DNA from: Pedobacter sp. Bi126
Lineage (GTDB): Bacteria > Bacteroidota > Bacteroidia > Sphingobacteriales > Sphingobacteriaceae
Assembly (NCBI RefSeq): GCF_918698245.1
Contig: NZ_CAKKMS010000006.1
Location: 124,001-188,000, forward strand
DNA length: 64,000 bases
Direction of reading: 5' to 3'
Part shown: one piece after another, positions 26,545 through 37,400 of the stretch
How the letters are laid out: each line of letters begins with the position of its first letter
Numbering within the stretch: position 1 is the first letter of the stretch
Made by a program: the position numbers and the translations under genes
The notes under the pieces: generated by a model
What the model was told of the DNA's origin: nothing
The model's database searches: none
What the model saw: only the letters and a program-made list of their open reading frames with translations

Positions 26545-27810
26545 ATGAAAAAGCAATTCCTTTTTTGCGCGTTTCAGTTATTAGTTCTTGTCAGTGGGGC
26601 ACAAACTGCCAATAAGCTAAGCTTGCAGGATTGTTACCAACTTGCCGAACAAAATTACCCGCTTGTAAAACAGCGTGAACTCATTACAAAAACGGCTGGC
26701 TATACCATCGAAAATATACGGAAGGGTTTGCTGCCGCAGCTCAACATTTATGGACAGGCTACCTACCAATCGGCAGTAACGGCAATACCGATTAAACTAC
26801 CAGGCGTAGACATTCCGGTTTTAAGCAAAGATCAGTACAAACTCTTTGCAGAACTTAATCAGGCAGTATATGATGGCGGTGAGATTAAGCAGCAGAAACA
26901 ACTGCAAAAAAATAATGAAACATTAAACCAGCAACAGCTCAAAGCCGATCTTTACCAACTAAAAGATCGCATTAACCAGTTATTTTTCGGTGTACTGCTG
27001 CTTGATGAGCAGTTAAAACAAAATGCATTGGTTATAAAGGATATGCAGTTAGGTTATCATAAAACTGTTGCGTCGATAAAAAATGGCGTTGCTTTTAAAA
27101 GCAGTGGTGATATCATAACAGCCGAAATCTTAAGAAACAAACAACGTTCCATTGAGCTCATTGCCTCGCGTAAAGCTTATACCGATATGCTGGGCTTATA
27201 TATTAACAGAGACGTTGATGAGCATACCGTTCTGATAAAACCTCAATCTGTAACCGTTTCGCATGAAATCAACCGACCGGAACTGCAGGTGTATAACCAG
27301 CAGATTAAAAATCTTGAGGTACAGAACAAGCTTTTTACCGTTAAAACCCTTCCTAAGCTGAACCTGTTCTTACAGGGCGGCATAGGGCGTCCGGCGCTGA
27401 ATATGCTGAGCAATAACGTAGACGCTTATTACATCGGCGGGATTAAACTTACCTGGTCTCCATCTATATTTTATACCCTTAAAAAAAGCAGGGCACTGAT
27501 TGATATTAACCGGAAAAGTATAGACATACAAAAAGAAACATTTCTTTTTAATACCAATTTGGTTTTAAAACAGCAGGATGCTGAGGTTAGCAAGTACAGG
27601 CAATTGTTAACATCGGATGATGAGATTATTGATCTCCGTACCAAAGTTAAAAGCACCGCTTTGGCGCAGTTGGCTAACGGTGTAATCACCAGCCGCGATT
27701 TTTTGAGTGAGGTAAACAACGAAGATCAGGCCCGTCAAAATAAAATCCTACATGAAATACAACTCTTAATGGCCCAATATAACCAACAGACTACAACTGG
27801 TAACCAATAA
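26545..27810 (+). CDS. TolC-family outer-membrane efflux protein
   Basis: 421 residues, signal peptide ending LVSGAQ, then KLSLQDCYQLAEQNYPLVKQRELI, the standard N-terminal helix of OEP/TolC proteins. Long coiled-coil segments alternate with beta strands (YGQATYQSAVT, INLFLQGGIG-like region). It forms the outer-membrane channel of the ABC exporter encoded downstream. The gap to the HlyD gene is 9 bp. Confidence 0.93.
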   Translation: MKKQFLFCAFQLLVLVSGAQTANKLSLQDCYQLAEQNYPLVKQRELITKTAGYTIENIRKGLLPQLNIYGQATYQSAVTAIPIKLPGVDIPVLSKDQYKLFAELNQAVYDGGEIKQQKQLQKNNETLNQQQLKADLYQLKDRINQLFFGVLLLDEQLKQNALVIKDMQLGYHKTVASIKNGVAFKSSGDIITAEILRNKQRSIELIASRKAYTDMLGLYINRDVDEHTVLIKPQSVTVSHEINRPELQVYNQQIKNLEVQNKLFTVKTLPKLNLFLQGGIGRPALNMLSNNVDAYYIGGIKLTWSPSIFYTLKKSRALIDINRKSIDIQKETFLFNTNLVLKQQDAEVSKYRQLLTSDDEIIDLRTKVKSTALAQLANGVITSRDFLSEVNNEDQARQNKILHEIQLLMAQYNQQTTTGNQ

Positions 27811-27819
27811 TAACCCATC

Positions 27820-28716
27820 ATGAAAAGAACACTATTACCACTCGCAGTACTCACATTAACAAGCCTGTTTTCATGCAGTAAAAGTGAAGACAGATATGAT
27901 GCATCAGGTACTTTTGAAGCAGTTGAGACTATTGTTTCAGCTCAGGCATCCGGCATAATAAAGGAGCTTAACCTGGAAGAAGGTCAGGTATTAAAAGCCG
28001 GACAGACCATAGGCTATATTGATAGCATACAGCTCTATTTAAAAAAACAGCAGTTACTTGCACAGGTAAAAGCTACTTTGAGCTCGAAACCCGATATCCA
28101 CGCCCAAACAGCTGCCCTGCAGGAACAGCTTTACCAGGCCCTGCGCGAACAAAAACGTACAGCCAGCCTTTTAAAATCAGATGCGGCTACACAAAAGCAG
28201 CTTGATGATGCCAACACACAGGTAGGCGTGATCAGAAAACAGATTACCGCACTCCAGTCTTCATTAGGTATTACTTCTGCAAGTTTAAACGATCAGACAG
28301 TACCATTAAGCGTACAGATCCAGCAAATTGACGATCAGCTCAGCAAATCCAAGATAGTTAATCAGGTTAACGGCACAGTATTGACTAAATATGCTGAGGT
28401 CAACGAAGGAACAGATGTTGGCAAACCTATCTACAAAATAGCAGCGTTAAATACCATTACCCTGCGCGCCTACATCACTGGGAACCAGCTCATCCATATC
28501 AAAGTTGGCCAGCAGGTAAAGGTATTGGTTGACGATACCAAGGACAGTTATAAAACTTATCCCGGTATAATAGAATGGGTGAGCAATAAAGCAGAATTCA
28601 CACCAAAAACCATCCAGACCAAAGATGAAAGGGCCAATCTGGTTTACGCAATTAAAATAAGGGTAAAGAATGATGGGTATCTGAAAATTGGAATGTACGG
28701 AGAGGTTAAATTATAG
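27820..28716 (+). CDS. HlyD/MFP-family periplasmic adaptor lipoprotein
   Basis: 298 residues with a lipoprotein signal ending at Cys19 (LTSLFSCSKS). ETIVSAQASGIIKELNLEEGQVLKAGQTIGYID is the biotinyl-lipoyl-like half-motif; a coiled coil follows (about 70-165), then the second half (KIVNQVNGTVLTKYAEVNEGTDVGKPIYKI) and a beta-barrel domain. It bridges the inner-membrane ABC transporter to TolC. Neighbours are 9 bp upstream and 3 bp downstream, one operon. Confidence 0.93.
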   Translation: MKRTLLPLAVLTLTSLFSCSKSEDRYDASGTFEAVETIVSAQASGIIKELNLEEGQVLKAGQTIGYIDSIQLYLKKQQLLAQVKATLSSKPDIHAQTAALQEQLYQALREQKRTASLLKSDAATQKQLDDANTQVGVIRKQITALQSSLGITSASLNDQTVPLSVQIQQIDDQLSKSKIVNQVNGTVLTKYAEVNEGTDVGKPIYKIAALNTITLRAYITGNQLIHIKVGQQVKVLVDDTKDSYKTYPGIIEWVSNKAEFTPKTIQTKDERANLVYAIKIRVKNDGYLKIGMYGEVKL

Positions 28717-28719
28717 ACA

Positions 28720-29625
28720 ATGGAAGCAGTTATTGTAAAAAACCTGGTAAAGATTTACGGTAAAGACAAAACTGCCGTTGATGATGTTTCTTTTCGGATA
28801 AATCAAGGTGAAATATTTGGACTGATCGGTCCGGATGGTGCAGGGAAAACAAGCATTTTCAGGGTACTGACTACCTTGCTGCTGCCTGATGGCGGATCGG
28901 CTAGCGTTGATGGTTTTGATGTGGTAAAGGATTACAAACAAATTCGCAGTAAAGTGGGTTACATGCCCGGAAAATTCTCTTTATACCAGGATTTGAGTGT
29001 GGAAGAAAATCTGAATTTCTTTGCGACGATTTTTAATACTACAGTAAAGGAAAATTACCACCTTATCAAAAATATTTATATCCAGCTGGAGCCTTTCAAA
29101 AGCCGCAAAGCGGGGCAACTATCAGGGGGCATGAAACAGAAACTGGCATTATGCTGTGCGCTTATTCATAAGCCCACCGTTTTATTTCTCGATGAGCCAA
29201 CAACTGGAGTCGACCCTGTATCCCGTAAGGAGTTTTGGGAAATGCTCAAGCAGTTAAAGTCACAGCAAATTACCATTGTTGTATCTACTCCATATATGGA
29301 TGAGGCCAATATGTGCGACAGGATAGCCCTTATACAGTCGGGAAAGCTTTTATCAATTGATAGCCCTAAAAACATAATTACATCGTATCCGGAACAACTG
29401 TATGCTGTTAAGGCCAACAATATGCACGTTCTTTTAAAGGTACTGCGCAAATACGAGCAGGTAATGAGTAGTTATGCTTTCGGAGAATTTGCACACGTTT
29501 CATTCAAGGACCCAGGATTTAATCCAGATCAGGCGATTACCTACTTAAAAGACCAGGGATTAAGTGATATTGAACTTAAAAAAACAGCAGTAACCATTGA
29601 GGATTGTTTTATTAAACTATTGTAA
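28720..29625 (+). CDS. ABC exporter ATPase 1
   Basis: 301 residues. Walker A GPDGAGKTS (37-45), signature LSGGMKQK (about 134), Walker B VLFLDEPTTGVDP (about 155-167) and H-loop replaced by VVSTPYMDEA, where Ser-Thr-Pro takes the place of the usual Thr-Thr-His. This 'STPYMDEA' variant is known from the first half of YbhF-like ATPases. The C-terminal 70 residues extend beyond the ATPase core. It pairs with the next ATPase, 2 bp away, and together they resemble a split YbhF. Confidence 0.93.
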   Translation: MEAVIVKNLVKIYGKDKTAVDDVSFRINQGEIFGLIGPDGAGKTSIFRVLTTLLLPDGGSASVDGFDVVKDYKQIRSKVGYMPGKFSLYQDLSVEENLNFFATIFNTTVKENYHLIKNIYIQLEPFKSRKAGQLSGGMKQKLALCCALIHKPTVLFLDEPTTGVDPVSRKEFWEMLKQLKSQQITIVVSTPYMDEANMCDRIALIQSGKLLSIDSPKNIITSYPEQLYAVKANNMHVLLKVLRKYEQVMSSYAFGEFAHVSFKDPGFNPDQAITYLKDQGLSDIELKKTAVTIEDCFIKLL

Positions 29626-29627
29626 TC

Positions 29628-30368
29628 ATGAGCGAGGCCGTAATTAAAACAGATAAACTAACCAAACGTTTTGGTGATTTTATAGCTACCAACGAGATTA
29701 CCTTTGAAGTGAATAAAGGAGAGATTTTTGGATTTCTTGGTGCAAACGGTGCAGGAAAAACGACTGCTATGCGTATGTTATGCGGGCTTTCCTTACCCTC
29801 ATCAGGCGAGGCTACCATAGCTGGATTTGATGTTTATAAACAGACCGAGCAAATCAAAAAAAACATTGGCTACATGAGCCAGAAGTTTTCGCTTTATGAA
29901 GACCTTACAGTACTGGAAAATATCAATTTCTTTGGTGGAATTTACGGTTTAACTGATAAAGAGATCAAAACAAAAAGCATTGAGCTGATTGAACAATTGG
30001 GTTTACAACAACAGGCAAAAAAACTGGTGGCCTCCCTACCCCTTGGATGGAAACAAAAACTCTCCTTTTCAGTGGCGGTAATACATGAACCAAAAATTGT
30101 TTTTCTGGACGAGCCGACTGGTGGTGTTGACCCTGTAACCCGCAGACAGTTCTGGGACCTGATCTATGATGCAGCCGACAGAGGGGTAACCATTTTTGTA
30201 ACCACCCATTATATGGATGAGGCAGAATATTGTAACCGGATTTCCATCATGGTTGACGGCTCTATACAGGCATTGGATACACCGGCGAATTTAAAGAAGG
30301 CTTTTAAGGCCAAAGATATGGACGAAGTATTTTACGAACTGGCACGTGGTGCAAAGCGAAGTGAATAA
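29628..30368 (+). CDS. ABC exporter ATPase 2
   Basis: 246 residues. Walker A GANGAGKTT (about 38-46), Q-loop MSQKFSLYEDLTV, Walker B IVFLDEPTGGVDP and H-loop VTTHYMDEAEYC are intact. The ABC signature is degenerate: SLPLGWKQKLSF in place of LSGGQ. The same LPLG form is known in the second half of YbhF-like proteins, so the heterodimer probably has one strong and one altered ATP site. 11 bp to the permease gene. Confidence 0.93.
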   Translation: MSEAVIKTDKLTKRFGDFIATNEITFEVNKGEIFGFLGANGAGKTTAMRMLCGLSLPSSGEATIAGFDVYKQTEQIKKNIGYMSQKFSLYEDLTVLENINFFGGIYGLTDKEIKTKSIELIEQLGLQQQAKKLVASLPLGWKQKLSFSVAVIHEPKIVFLDEPTGGVDPVTRRQFWDLIYDAADRGVTIFVTTHYMDEAEYCNRISIMVDGSIQALDTPANLKKAFKAKDMDEVFYELARGAKRSE

Positions 30369-30379
30369 AACTCAAGCAA

Positions 30380-31486
30380 ATGAAACAGTTTCTGATATTT
30401 ATAAAAAAAGAGTTCGCACACGTAATCCGCGACCGGAAAACGCTCCTGATTCTGTTTGGAATGCCCATTGTGCAAATTCTGATATTTGGTTTCGCACTCA
30501 CCAGTGAGGTAAAGAATGCCAAAATAGTGATTATGGACCAGGCGAATGATATTTCCTCAGAGCAAATTATAGCTAAAATAAAAGCAAGCAGATATTTTGA
30601 GGTAGAAAAAACGGTAATGAGCCACCAGCAAATGGAAAATGTGCTTAAACAGGGAGATATCAGGCTCGCTGTGGTTTTTCCTGCTAACTTCAATAACGAC
30701 TTATTGCATCACAATCTTGCCCATATCCAGGTAATTGCCGATGCCTCCGATCCCAATAGTGCTACCACCTTGACCAGCTATATCGGTGCTATCACTCAGG
30801 ATTATATGACAGGTATCCTTACAACCAATAACATACCTTACCGGATAACGCCTGAGATCAGGTTTCTATATAATCCCCAGCTCAAAGGCGCACCCAATTA
30901 TGTACCCGGTGTGATGGCCCTGGTACTAATGCTGGTCTGCGTTATGATGACGGCTGTTTCCATTGTAAAAGAAAAAGAAACAGGTACAATGGAAATCCTT
31001 TTGGTATCGCCGTTCAGTCCTTTCAAAATAATCGTATCTAAAGCTGTCCCCTATCTGATCCTGTCACTTATCAATGTAACCTCTATTTTATTACTTAGTG
31101 TTTTTGTACTCGATATGCCTATAAATGGCAACATATTGCTACTCTTTGCCGAAAGCACATTATTTATCATTACCTGTTTAACAATTGGAATTTTCATCTC
31201 GGTAAAAACAAATAGCATGCAGGTGGCCATGTTGATTTCTTTAATGGGTATGATGCTGCCCACTATCCTATTCAGCGGTTTTATGTTCCCGATAGAAAAT
31301 ATGCCCTTACCCTTACAGGTTATTTCGAATATCATCCCTGCAAAATGGTATTACATTATTGTTAAAAGTATTATGATAAAAGGCCTTGGTTTTAGCGCTA
31401 TATGGAAGGAAACACTTATCCTGGTGGGAATAACTGTATTTATGTTAGTTATCAGTTTAAAAAATTTTAAAATCCGCTTATCATGA
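30380..31486 (+). CDS. ABC-2 type permease 1 (YbhS-like)
   Basis: 368 residues with one N-terminal membrane helix (about 22-42), a large periplasmic domain (about 45-175) and five C-terminal helices (about 180-365; PGVMALVLMLVCVMMTAVSIVKEKETGTMEILLVSP). The VKEKETGTMEILLVSP string is the conserved loop of the ABC2_membrane_3 family. Its stop overlaps the next start by 4 bp (ATGA), so translation of the two permeases is coupled. Confidence 0.93.
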   Translation: MKQFLIFIKKEFAHVIRDRKTLLILFGMPIVQILIFGFALTSEVKNAKIVIMDQANDISSEQIIAKIKASRYFEVEKTVMSHQQMENVLKQGDIRLAVVFPANFNNDLLHHNLAHIQVIADASDPNSATTLTSYIGAITQDYMTGILTTNNIPYRITPEIRFLYNPQLKGAPNYVPGVMALVLMLVCVMMTAVSIVKEKETGTMEILLVSPFSPFKIIVSKAVPYLILSLINVTSILLLSVFVLDMPINGNILLLFAESTLFIITCLTIGIFISVKTNSMQVAMLISLMGMMLPTILFSGFMFPIENMPLPLQVISNIIPAKWYYIIVKSIMIKGLGFSAIWKETLILVGITVFMLVISLKNFKIRLS

Positions 31487-32601
31487 GAACTATCAAATTT
31501 TTACTTCAAAAAGAATTCAGACAGATCTTCCGCAACCGGTCAATATTGGGGATGGTCATCTTTATGCCGATCGTGCAGTTAATCGTTCTGCCGTTAGCGG
31601 CCAATTATGAGGTAAAAAACATTAGCGTGGCGGTAATCGATAATGATCATTCCTCGTTTTCGAGGAAATTAATCGCTAAAGTAACCTCATCAGGATATTT
31701 CAGATTAACCGGGTACAATTTTTCATTTAACCAGGCATACCAACTGATCGAAAGGGATAAAGCTGACCTTATATTGGAAATACCCCAAAATTTTGAACGG
31801 AATCTGATCCGCGAAAATGAGCAGAAATTATTTGTAGCCGTAAATGCAATAAACGGTACAAAAGCCAACCTGGGAAGTGTCTATCTTATGAATGTAATCC
31901 AGGATTTTAATGGAGAAGTAAGATTGCAATTTATTCAGTCCCATAGGTTTAACCAACAGCCGATAATTGATGTTGCCGCGTCAAACTGGTACAACCCTAT
32001 GCTTGATTATCATATTTTTATGGTTCCGGGAATTCTCGCTACACTCGTAACCATGATAGGCTGTTTTTTAACCGCGTTAAATATTGTCAAAGAAAAAGAA
32101 GTAGGTACCATCGAACAAATTAACGTAACGCCGATAAAGAAACATCATTTCATATTGGGCAAATTGATCCCATTCTGGATTTTGGGTAACGTGGTATTCA
32201 CGCTTGGGCTTATCATAGCCTGGCTGGTTTATGGCATTGTTCCAGTTGGCAATTTATTATTACTATATGGTTTTATCACAGTTTACCTATTGGCTGTTTC
32301 AGGTTTTGGCCTGTTGATCTCCACCTTTTGCGAGTCGCAGCAACAGGCAATGTTTGTAATGTTCTTTTTTATTATGATTTTTATCCTGATGGGCGGCTTG
32401 TTCACTTCCGTTGACAGCATGCCCGACTGGGCAAAAATTGTTACCAGGTTTAATCCGGTCAGTTACCTGATCGAAGTAATGCGAATGATAATCCTTAAGG
32501 GAAGCGGACTTAAAAATGTATTACCACAGCTTGGTATTATTAGTTTGTTCGCCATCATATTTAATGGCTGGGCCATCTTTAATTACAAGAAGACTGGTTG
32601 A
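31483..32601 (+). CDS. ABC-2 type permease 2 (YbhR-like)
   Basis: 372 residues, same topology as the preceding gene; the family loop is NIVKEKEVGTIEQINVTPI (about 205-223) and the end FNPVSYLIEVMRMIILKGSG is typical. The two permeases form the inner-membrane part of the exporter with the two ATPases, HlyD and TolC. It is the last gene of the operon; a repeat element begins 85 bp downstream. Confidence 0.93.
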   Translation: MRTIKFLLQKEFRQIFRNRSILGMVIFMPIVQLIVLPLAANYEVKNISVAVIDNDHSSFSRKLIAKVTSSGYFRLTGYNFSFNQAYQLIERDKADLILEIPQNFERNLIRENEQKLFVAVNAINGTKANLGSVYLMNVIQDFNGEVRLQFIQSHRFNQQPIIDVAASNWYNPMLDYHIFMVPGILATLVTMIGCFLTALNIVKEKEVGTIEQINVTPIKKHHFILGKLIPFWILGNVVFTLGLIIAWLVYGIVPVGNLLLLYGFITVYLLAVSGFGLLISTFCESQQQAMFVMFFFIMIFILMGGLFTSVDSMPDWAKIVTRFNPVSYLIEVMRMIILKGSGLKNVLPQLGIISLFAIIFNGWAIFNYKKTG

Positions 32602-32685
32602 CAGGTATCCGCTAGGGGTATTACAGTAAGCAAAGCTTTGAAAACCAGATAAACGATAATTTTATACCAGAATATGCAGATAAAA

Positions 32686-32835
32686 GAGGCTGTATCATAA
32701 TATAGAATTATCATCCTGTCCAAGGGCTCTCCTTAGGAGAGCCTGTCAAAGGACCTTTTTTTAATATCTTAAAAGGCATTTCGACAGGCTCAACGTGACA
32801 AATTCGAAGTAAATTACAATTTATGATACAGCCTC
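32686..32835. repeat. 150-bp MITE-like element, copy 2
   Basis: Perfect 15-bp terminal inverted repeats: GAGGCTGTATCATAA at 32686-32700 and TTATGATACAGCCTC at 32821-32835. The inside carries an inverted pair around 32723-32805 (ctgtccaag... and cgacaggctc). It has no coding capacity. It sits between two convergent operons (ABC exporter and SusCD 2) and may also act as a hairpin at transcript ends. Confidence 0.85.
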
Positions 32836-32850
32836 ATCTCTTTTGTTGAT

Positions 32851-34473
32851 TTAATTCCAATCACTACCAATATCCTTACCAACATTGGGGTTTGCGTTCT
32901 TTTCAGATAGTGGGATAGGAAATAAAACATTTTTATCCTGAAAAGGCTGGGTACCATCTTCTATCTGCCTTTGCGAATTAATGGTCTGCTTAGCTATGCC
33001 CCAACGGATCAGATCAAAATAACGGGTCTGTTCGCCGGTCAGTTCCAATTGTCTTTCGCGCATCAGAATGGTCATTGCCTGAGATTGGCTGCCCAAACTG
33101 ATATAAAGCGGCGCATTAACGCTCGGCCTGCTGCGCACCTGGTTAATCAGTGCCAATGGCTGCGATCCGGTATTGCCCTGTTGTATGTAAGCCTCGGCAA
33201 GCATCAGCAATACATCTGCATAGCGGATCACCTGCCCATTGATGCCACTTTGCGGGCCACCAAAGCTTGCTACTTTATTATAATACTCATATTTTAAATA
33301 TTTGTATCCGGCTGAGGCATAGGGAAAGGCTACTGGCCCGGTTGCGCATTGCTGGCAATATTGGGTTTGCCCGCCACTGGCAGCATCTCCATAAAAAGTA
33401 TAAGCTGCACGTGGATCGACGTAAGTGGCATTGGTTTGTGGGTTAGTGTAGGTAAAAGCTTTAACAGCAGTAGTGGTAATAAACACATTATTCCAATCGT
33501 TAAAGCCATATTCCTGTGCACGGGCAGAGTGGCTTGCTTTCCCACCCCACGTTTCCTGACCGCCAAACGCGGCATACTGGTTACCGATACCCCAATCGGT
33601 CCAAGCCTGGTTCATTACCTGAAAAATAGTTTCCTTATTAAGGGCTGTATTATTCTGATTCGGATCATCAAACAAGTTATTATAGATGGGCGCGAGCGCA
33701 TAGGTGTATGGAGCCTGTGTCAGTTTGCTTAATTCAGTAACAGCATCTCCCCATTTTTTTTCGTACAGGTATGATTTACCAAGCAATGCAACCGCAGCCC
33801 CCCGGGTAGTACGCCCAAAACTGGCTGGAGCATATGAAATAGGAAGGTCAGCTTGTGCGTCTTTTAAATCCTGTTCAATAAAAGCCCATACATCTGCTAC
33901 AGCTGCACGGGGCAGATTAATTTCTTCTGGTGTTGGCAAAGGGATATACGCTTTACGCAAAGGTACACGGCCGTACAGATTAACCAGGTTAAAATAAGCA
34001 TAAGCCCTTAAAAATTTAGCTTCGGCAATATATTGCTTTTGATTGGCCTGTTCGGTTGCATTGGCAGGAGCCCAAGCCTGGGCACGGTTAATCACAACGT
34101 TTGACCTCATAACCATTCGGTATAACGATGACCACATGGCTTCTAACTGCGGTTGGTTAGCGGCAAAATTATATTGTGCCAGGGCCAATAAATCCCCCTG
34201 GAGTGGTTGAGCATTTTTGGCATCATAGCCCAGCAGATCAAAAATATAATACCATTCGCGGGCCCACAAACCAGAATGCAATAAAGTAGCGTAACTGGCT
34301 ATCACGGCTTGATTTATGGCTGCATCACTTGTGAAATAAGTGTCATAGGTATATGCGCTTTTATTCTGTAAATCCAAATCCTTCTTACATCCCCCGGTTG
34401 CAATCATTAAAACTACAACAATCAGATATTTTATATATTTTTTCATCATTATGTCTTTAATATTTTTCATCAT
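32851..34473 (-). CDS. susD: SusD/RagB-type lipoprotein, second pair
   Basis: 540 residues with lipoprotein Cys29 (MIATGGCKKD). SusD features: FLRAYAYFNLVNLYGRVPLR, RTTRGAAVALLGKSYLYEKKW, QVIRYADVLLMLAEAYIQQG, ERQLELTGEQTRYFDLIRWG and the C-terminal VLFPIPLSEKNANPNVGKD. The first ATG (34473) overlaps the SusC stop as TAATG. ATGs at 34449 and 34446 would give a more usual signal length and cannot be excluded. The pair lies near an M60-type protease, so a glycoprotein glycan is a plausible ligand. Confidence 0.96.
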   Translation of the reverse strand: MMKNIKDIMMKKYIKYLIVVVLMIATGGCKKDLDLQNKSAYTYDTYFTSDAAINQAVIASYATLLHSGLWAREWYYIFDLLGYDAKNAQPLQGDLLALAQYNFAANQPQLEAMWSSLYRMVMRSNVVINRAQAWAPANATEQANQKQYIAEAKFLRAYAYFNLVNLYGRVPLRKAYIPLPTPEEINLPRAAVADVWAFIEQDLKDAQADLPISYAPASFGRTTRGAAVALLGKSYLYEKKWGDAVTELSKLTQAPYTYALAPIYNNLFDDPNQNNTALNKETIFQVMNQAWTDWGIGNQYAAFGGQETWGGKASHSARAQEYGFNDWNNVFITTTAVKAFTYTNPQTNATYVDPRAAYTFYGDAASGGQTQYCQQCATGPVAFPYASAGYKYLKYEYYNKVASFGGPQSGINGQVIRYADVLLMLAEAYIQQGNTGSQPLALINQVRSRPSVNAPLYISLGSQSQAMTILMRERQLELTGEQTRYFDLIRWGIAKQTINSQRQIEDGTQPFQDKNVLFPIPLSEKNANPNVGKDIGSDWN

Positions 34474-37400
34474 TAAAATCCAACTTGTATGCCCGCCAAA
34501 AATGTACGTGGCTGTGGTATCTGCCCATCATCAATACCCCGGTTAAATATATAATCGCTGGCCCCGCCATTAACACCACCATTGGTTTGGGTGCTTATTT
34601 CGGGGTCATATCCAGTATATTTTGTGATGGTAAATAAGTTTTGAGCTGCTACATAAACCCGCAACCTGCTTAATACATTACCGGAGAAAGAATTTAACGC
34701 CGTTTTTGTAAAAGTATAACCTAAGGTTACGTTACGTACCCGCAGGTATGATCCATTTTCAACAAAAAAATCAGAAGGCCTCAAATTCCCTGTTGCCGTA
34801 ACATTTTGGCCTGCCCTTGGCAAAGCGGCAATATCACCCGGTTTTCTCCACCTGTTTAAAATGGCGGTAGAAGCATTATGTCCGGTTGAGGCATTTTCGG
34901 TGTAAAATTTAAGTGAATTGGCCAATTGAACACCCTGAACACCAGAGATGACGATATTTAGGTCGAAGTTTTTATAAGATGCCCCGGCATTAAAACCGTA
35001 CGTAAACTTCGGAATTGGACTGCCCAGTACCTTCTGATCCTTACTATCCACAACACCATCGTTGTTAAGATCTTTAAATACAAAATCTCCTGGCAATAAT
35101 CCATCCTGATATAGACTGGCTGGATTTCCAGTTTTTTGTCTGGTAGCTGCATTTAATGCATCAATTTCTGCTTGTGTGCTTGCTACATGATCAACCGCAT
35201 AACCATAAAAAGCGCCAATAGGTGAACCTGGTTGTGTTAATGTAATACCATTTAAATTATTAAAGTATCCTCCAATTATAGGGGTTGACGATTGTGCACC
35301 TAGTGATAATGTTTTATTTTGGTTATAACCTCCATTTACACTTACATTGTAGTTAAAGTCACTGGTTTTATCAGCATAGGCCAACTGAAATTCGAAACCT
35401 TTATTTTGAGCATCTGCAGCATTGGTAATTAAGGTACTGCTGAATCCGCTTAATCCGCCAATGCCTACGCTGGTCGGTACCGGAATTCCCACTAGCAAAC
35501 CACTGCTTTTTCGGTTATAATAATCAAAGGTAAGCGTAAGTTTGTTTTTCAGGAAACCCAGATCAAGCCCGATATCGGTCTGGTCTGTCTGTTCCCATCT
35601 CAACAATGGGTTTGCAATGGAAGTTACCGTAGTTCCGTTTACAAAACTTTTGTTATCCCCCAGTGAATAAATCAGGTTGCCGGTTGGCGAACCGCCAAAA
35701 GTAAATACCTGTGTTGTAGTTAAACCAAACTTATTATTACCTGTACGGCCCCACCCTATGCGAAATTTTGCATCGCTGATAAACGGAAGTGCCGATTTGA
35801 CAAATTCTTCTTCGCTGATACGCCATGCAAAGCCAATTCCCGGAAAGTTACCATAACGGCTTTGAGGCCCAAAGTTTGAAGATCCGTCACGGCGGATACT
35901 TCCCGATAAGATATAACGATCGTTAAAGGTATATACCAAGCGGCCATAATAAGAGATAGCCCTGCCAAACTGTGTATAATAACCGGATGTGTTAGCCTGA
36001 CTGGTGATGGTTGGCGCTACACCTATATCTTTTACATTGTCATTTAACATGCCTGTGCCCAATACGCTCAGGTATTTACTCGATCCGGCATCAATATAAC
36101 TGGTACCTGCAGTTGCCGATATATTATGTTTGCCAAAAATACGGTTGTACGACAGGTAGTTTTCAAAAGTATAATTGGAATAACTGTTAAATGCACGGCC
36201 CGCCTGCCGACTGAAAGCCAGGTTGTTGGATGTAATATAAGGTATCTGGTATGAATCGTTTGTCGAAGTACCATATACACCCGCCAGCTGCGACCTTAAA
36301 GTTAAACCTTTAATAATATTTACTTCGCCAAAAACCTGCGGATACAATACCAGATCGTTGCTTGATAAGGTTTGAACGCCTAAACTCTGCAATGGATTTA
36401 CGGCGTTACTGTTGTCATCAACATTGGTAAGGATAGAGTAGCCACCTAAAATAGCGGGATCGTATATCGGCTGATAAGGTGCATAGCTGATGGCGTTTAA
36501 TATGCTTGCTGTCTGCCCGTTAGTGTTGGTATAACGGATATTAAGGCTTTGGCCGAAATGAAAACGCCCTAGTTTCTCATCTAGAGAAAAACGGCTGTTT
36601 AATCTTCTTAAACGGTAATCTTTAACAATAGCCTGCTGGGTTAAATAACCTAGTGAGAGATTATAGGTCACCTTTTCGCTGCCACCGCTTATACTTGCAT
36701 TGTTTTGGGTGGATAAAGCCGTTTTAAATATTTCTTTTTGCCAATCGGTACGGTCAACACCTACAAAAGGAGTATTTAGTTTGGCCGGAGGCGTAAGGTT
36801 ATTGGTAGCGGCTATATCTTTTATAAGATTGACATAGTCGTTTGCATTAAGCAGGTCAAGTTGTTTGCGCACCGATGAAGTACCAACCTGCGAGTCAAAT
36901 AATATCTGCGGGATGCCACTTTTAGCCTTTTTAGTGGTAACGATAACCACACCATTAGCGGCAGCAACACCATAAATCGCGGTAGAGGCTGCATCTTTTA
37001 AAATCGTAATATTATCAATGTCCTGTGGGTTGATTGTATTAAAAAGATTGGCATCACCCTGTATGCCGTCAACAACATACAATGGTTCCACATTGGTAAA
37101 CGAACCAGTACCGCGTACAATAATCTGGGCATTTGAACCCGGGGTGCCATTTGAATTTAATACCTGTACACCCGGGGCCTTACCGATAAGGAGCTGTGCG
37201 GCACTGGTATTGGTGTTAGCACCTGCATCCTTCGCGGCCACAACATTTACCGAACCTATCAGGTCCTTTTTTCTGGCAGTTCCATAACCTATTACCACTA
37301 CATCATTAAGGGCACTTACATCACTCTGCAGTTTTATGTTCAATACTGTTTTTCCGTTTAATTTAACTTCCTGCTTTGCGAATCCTATGGAAGAAAATAC

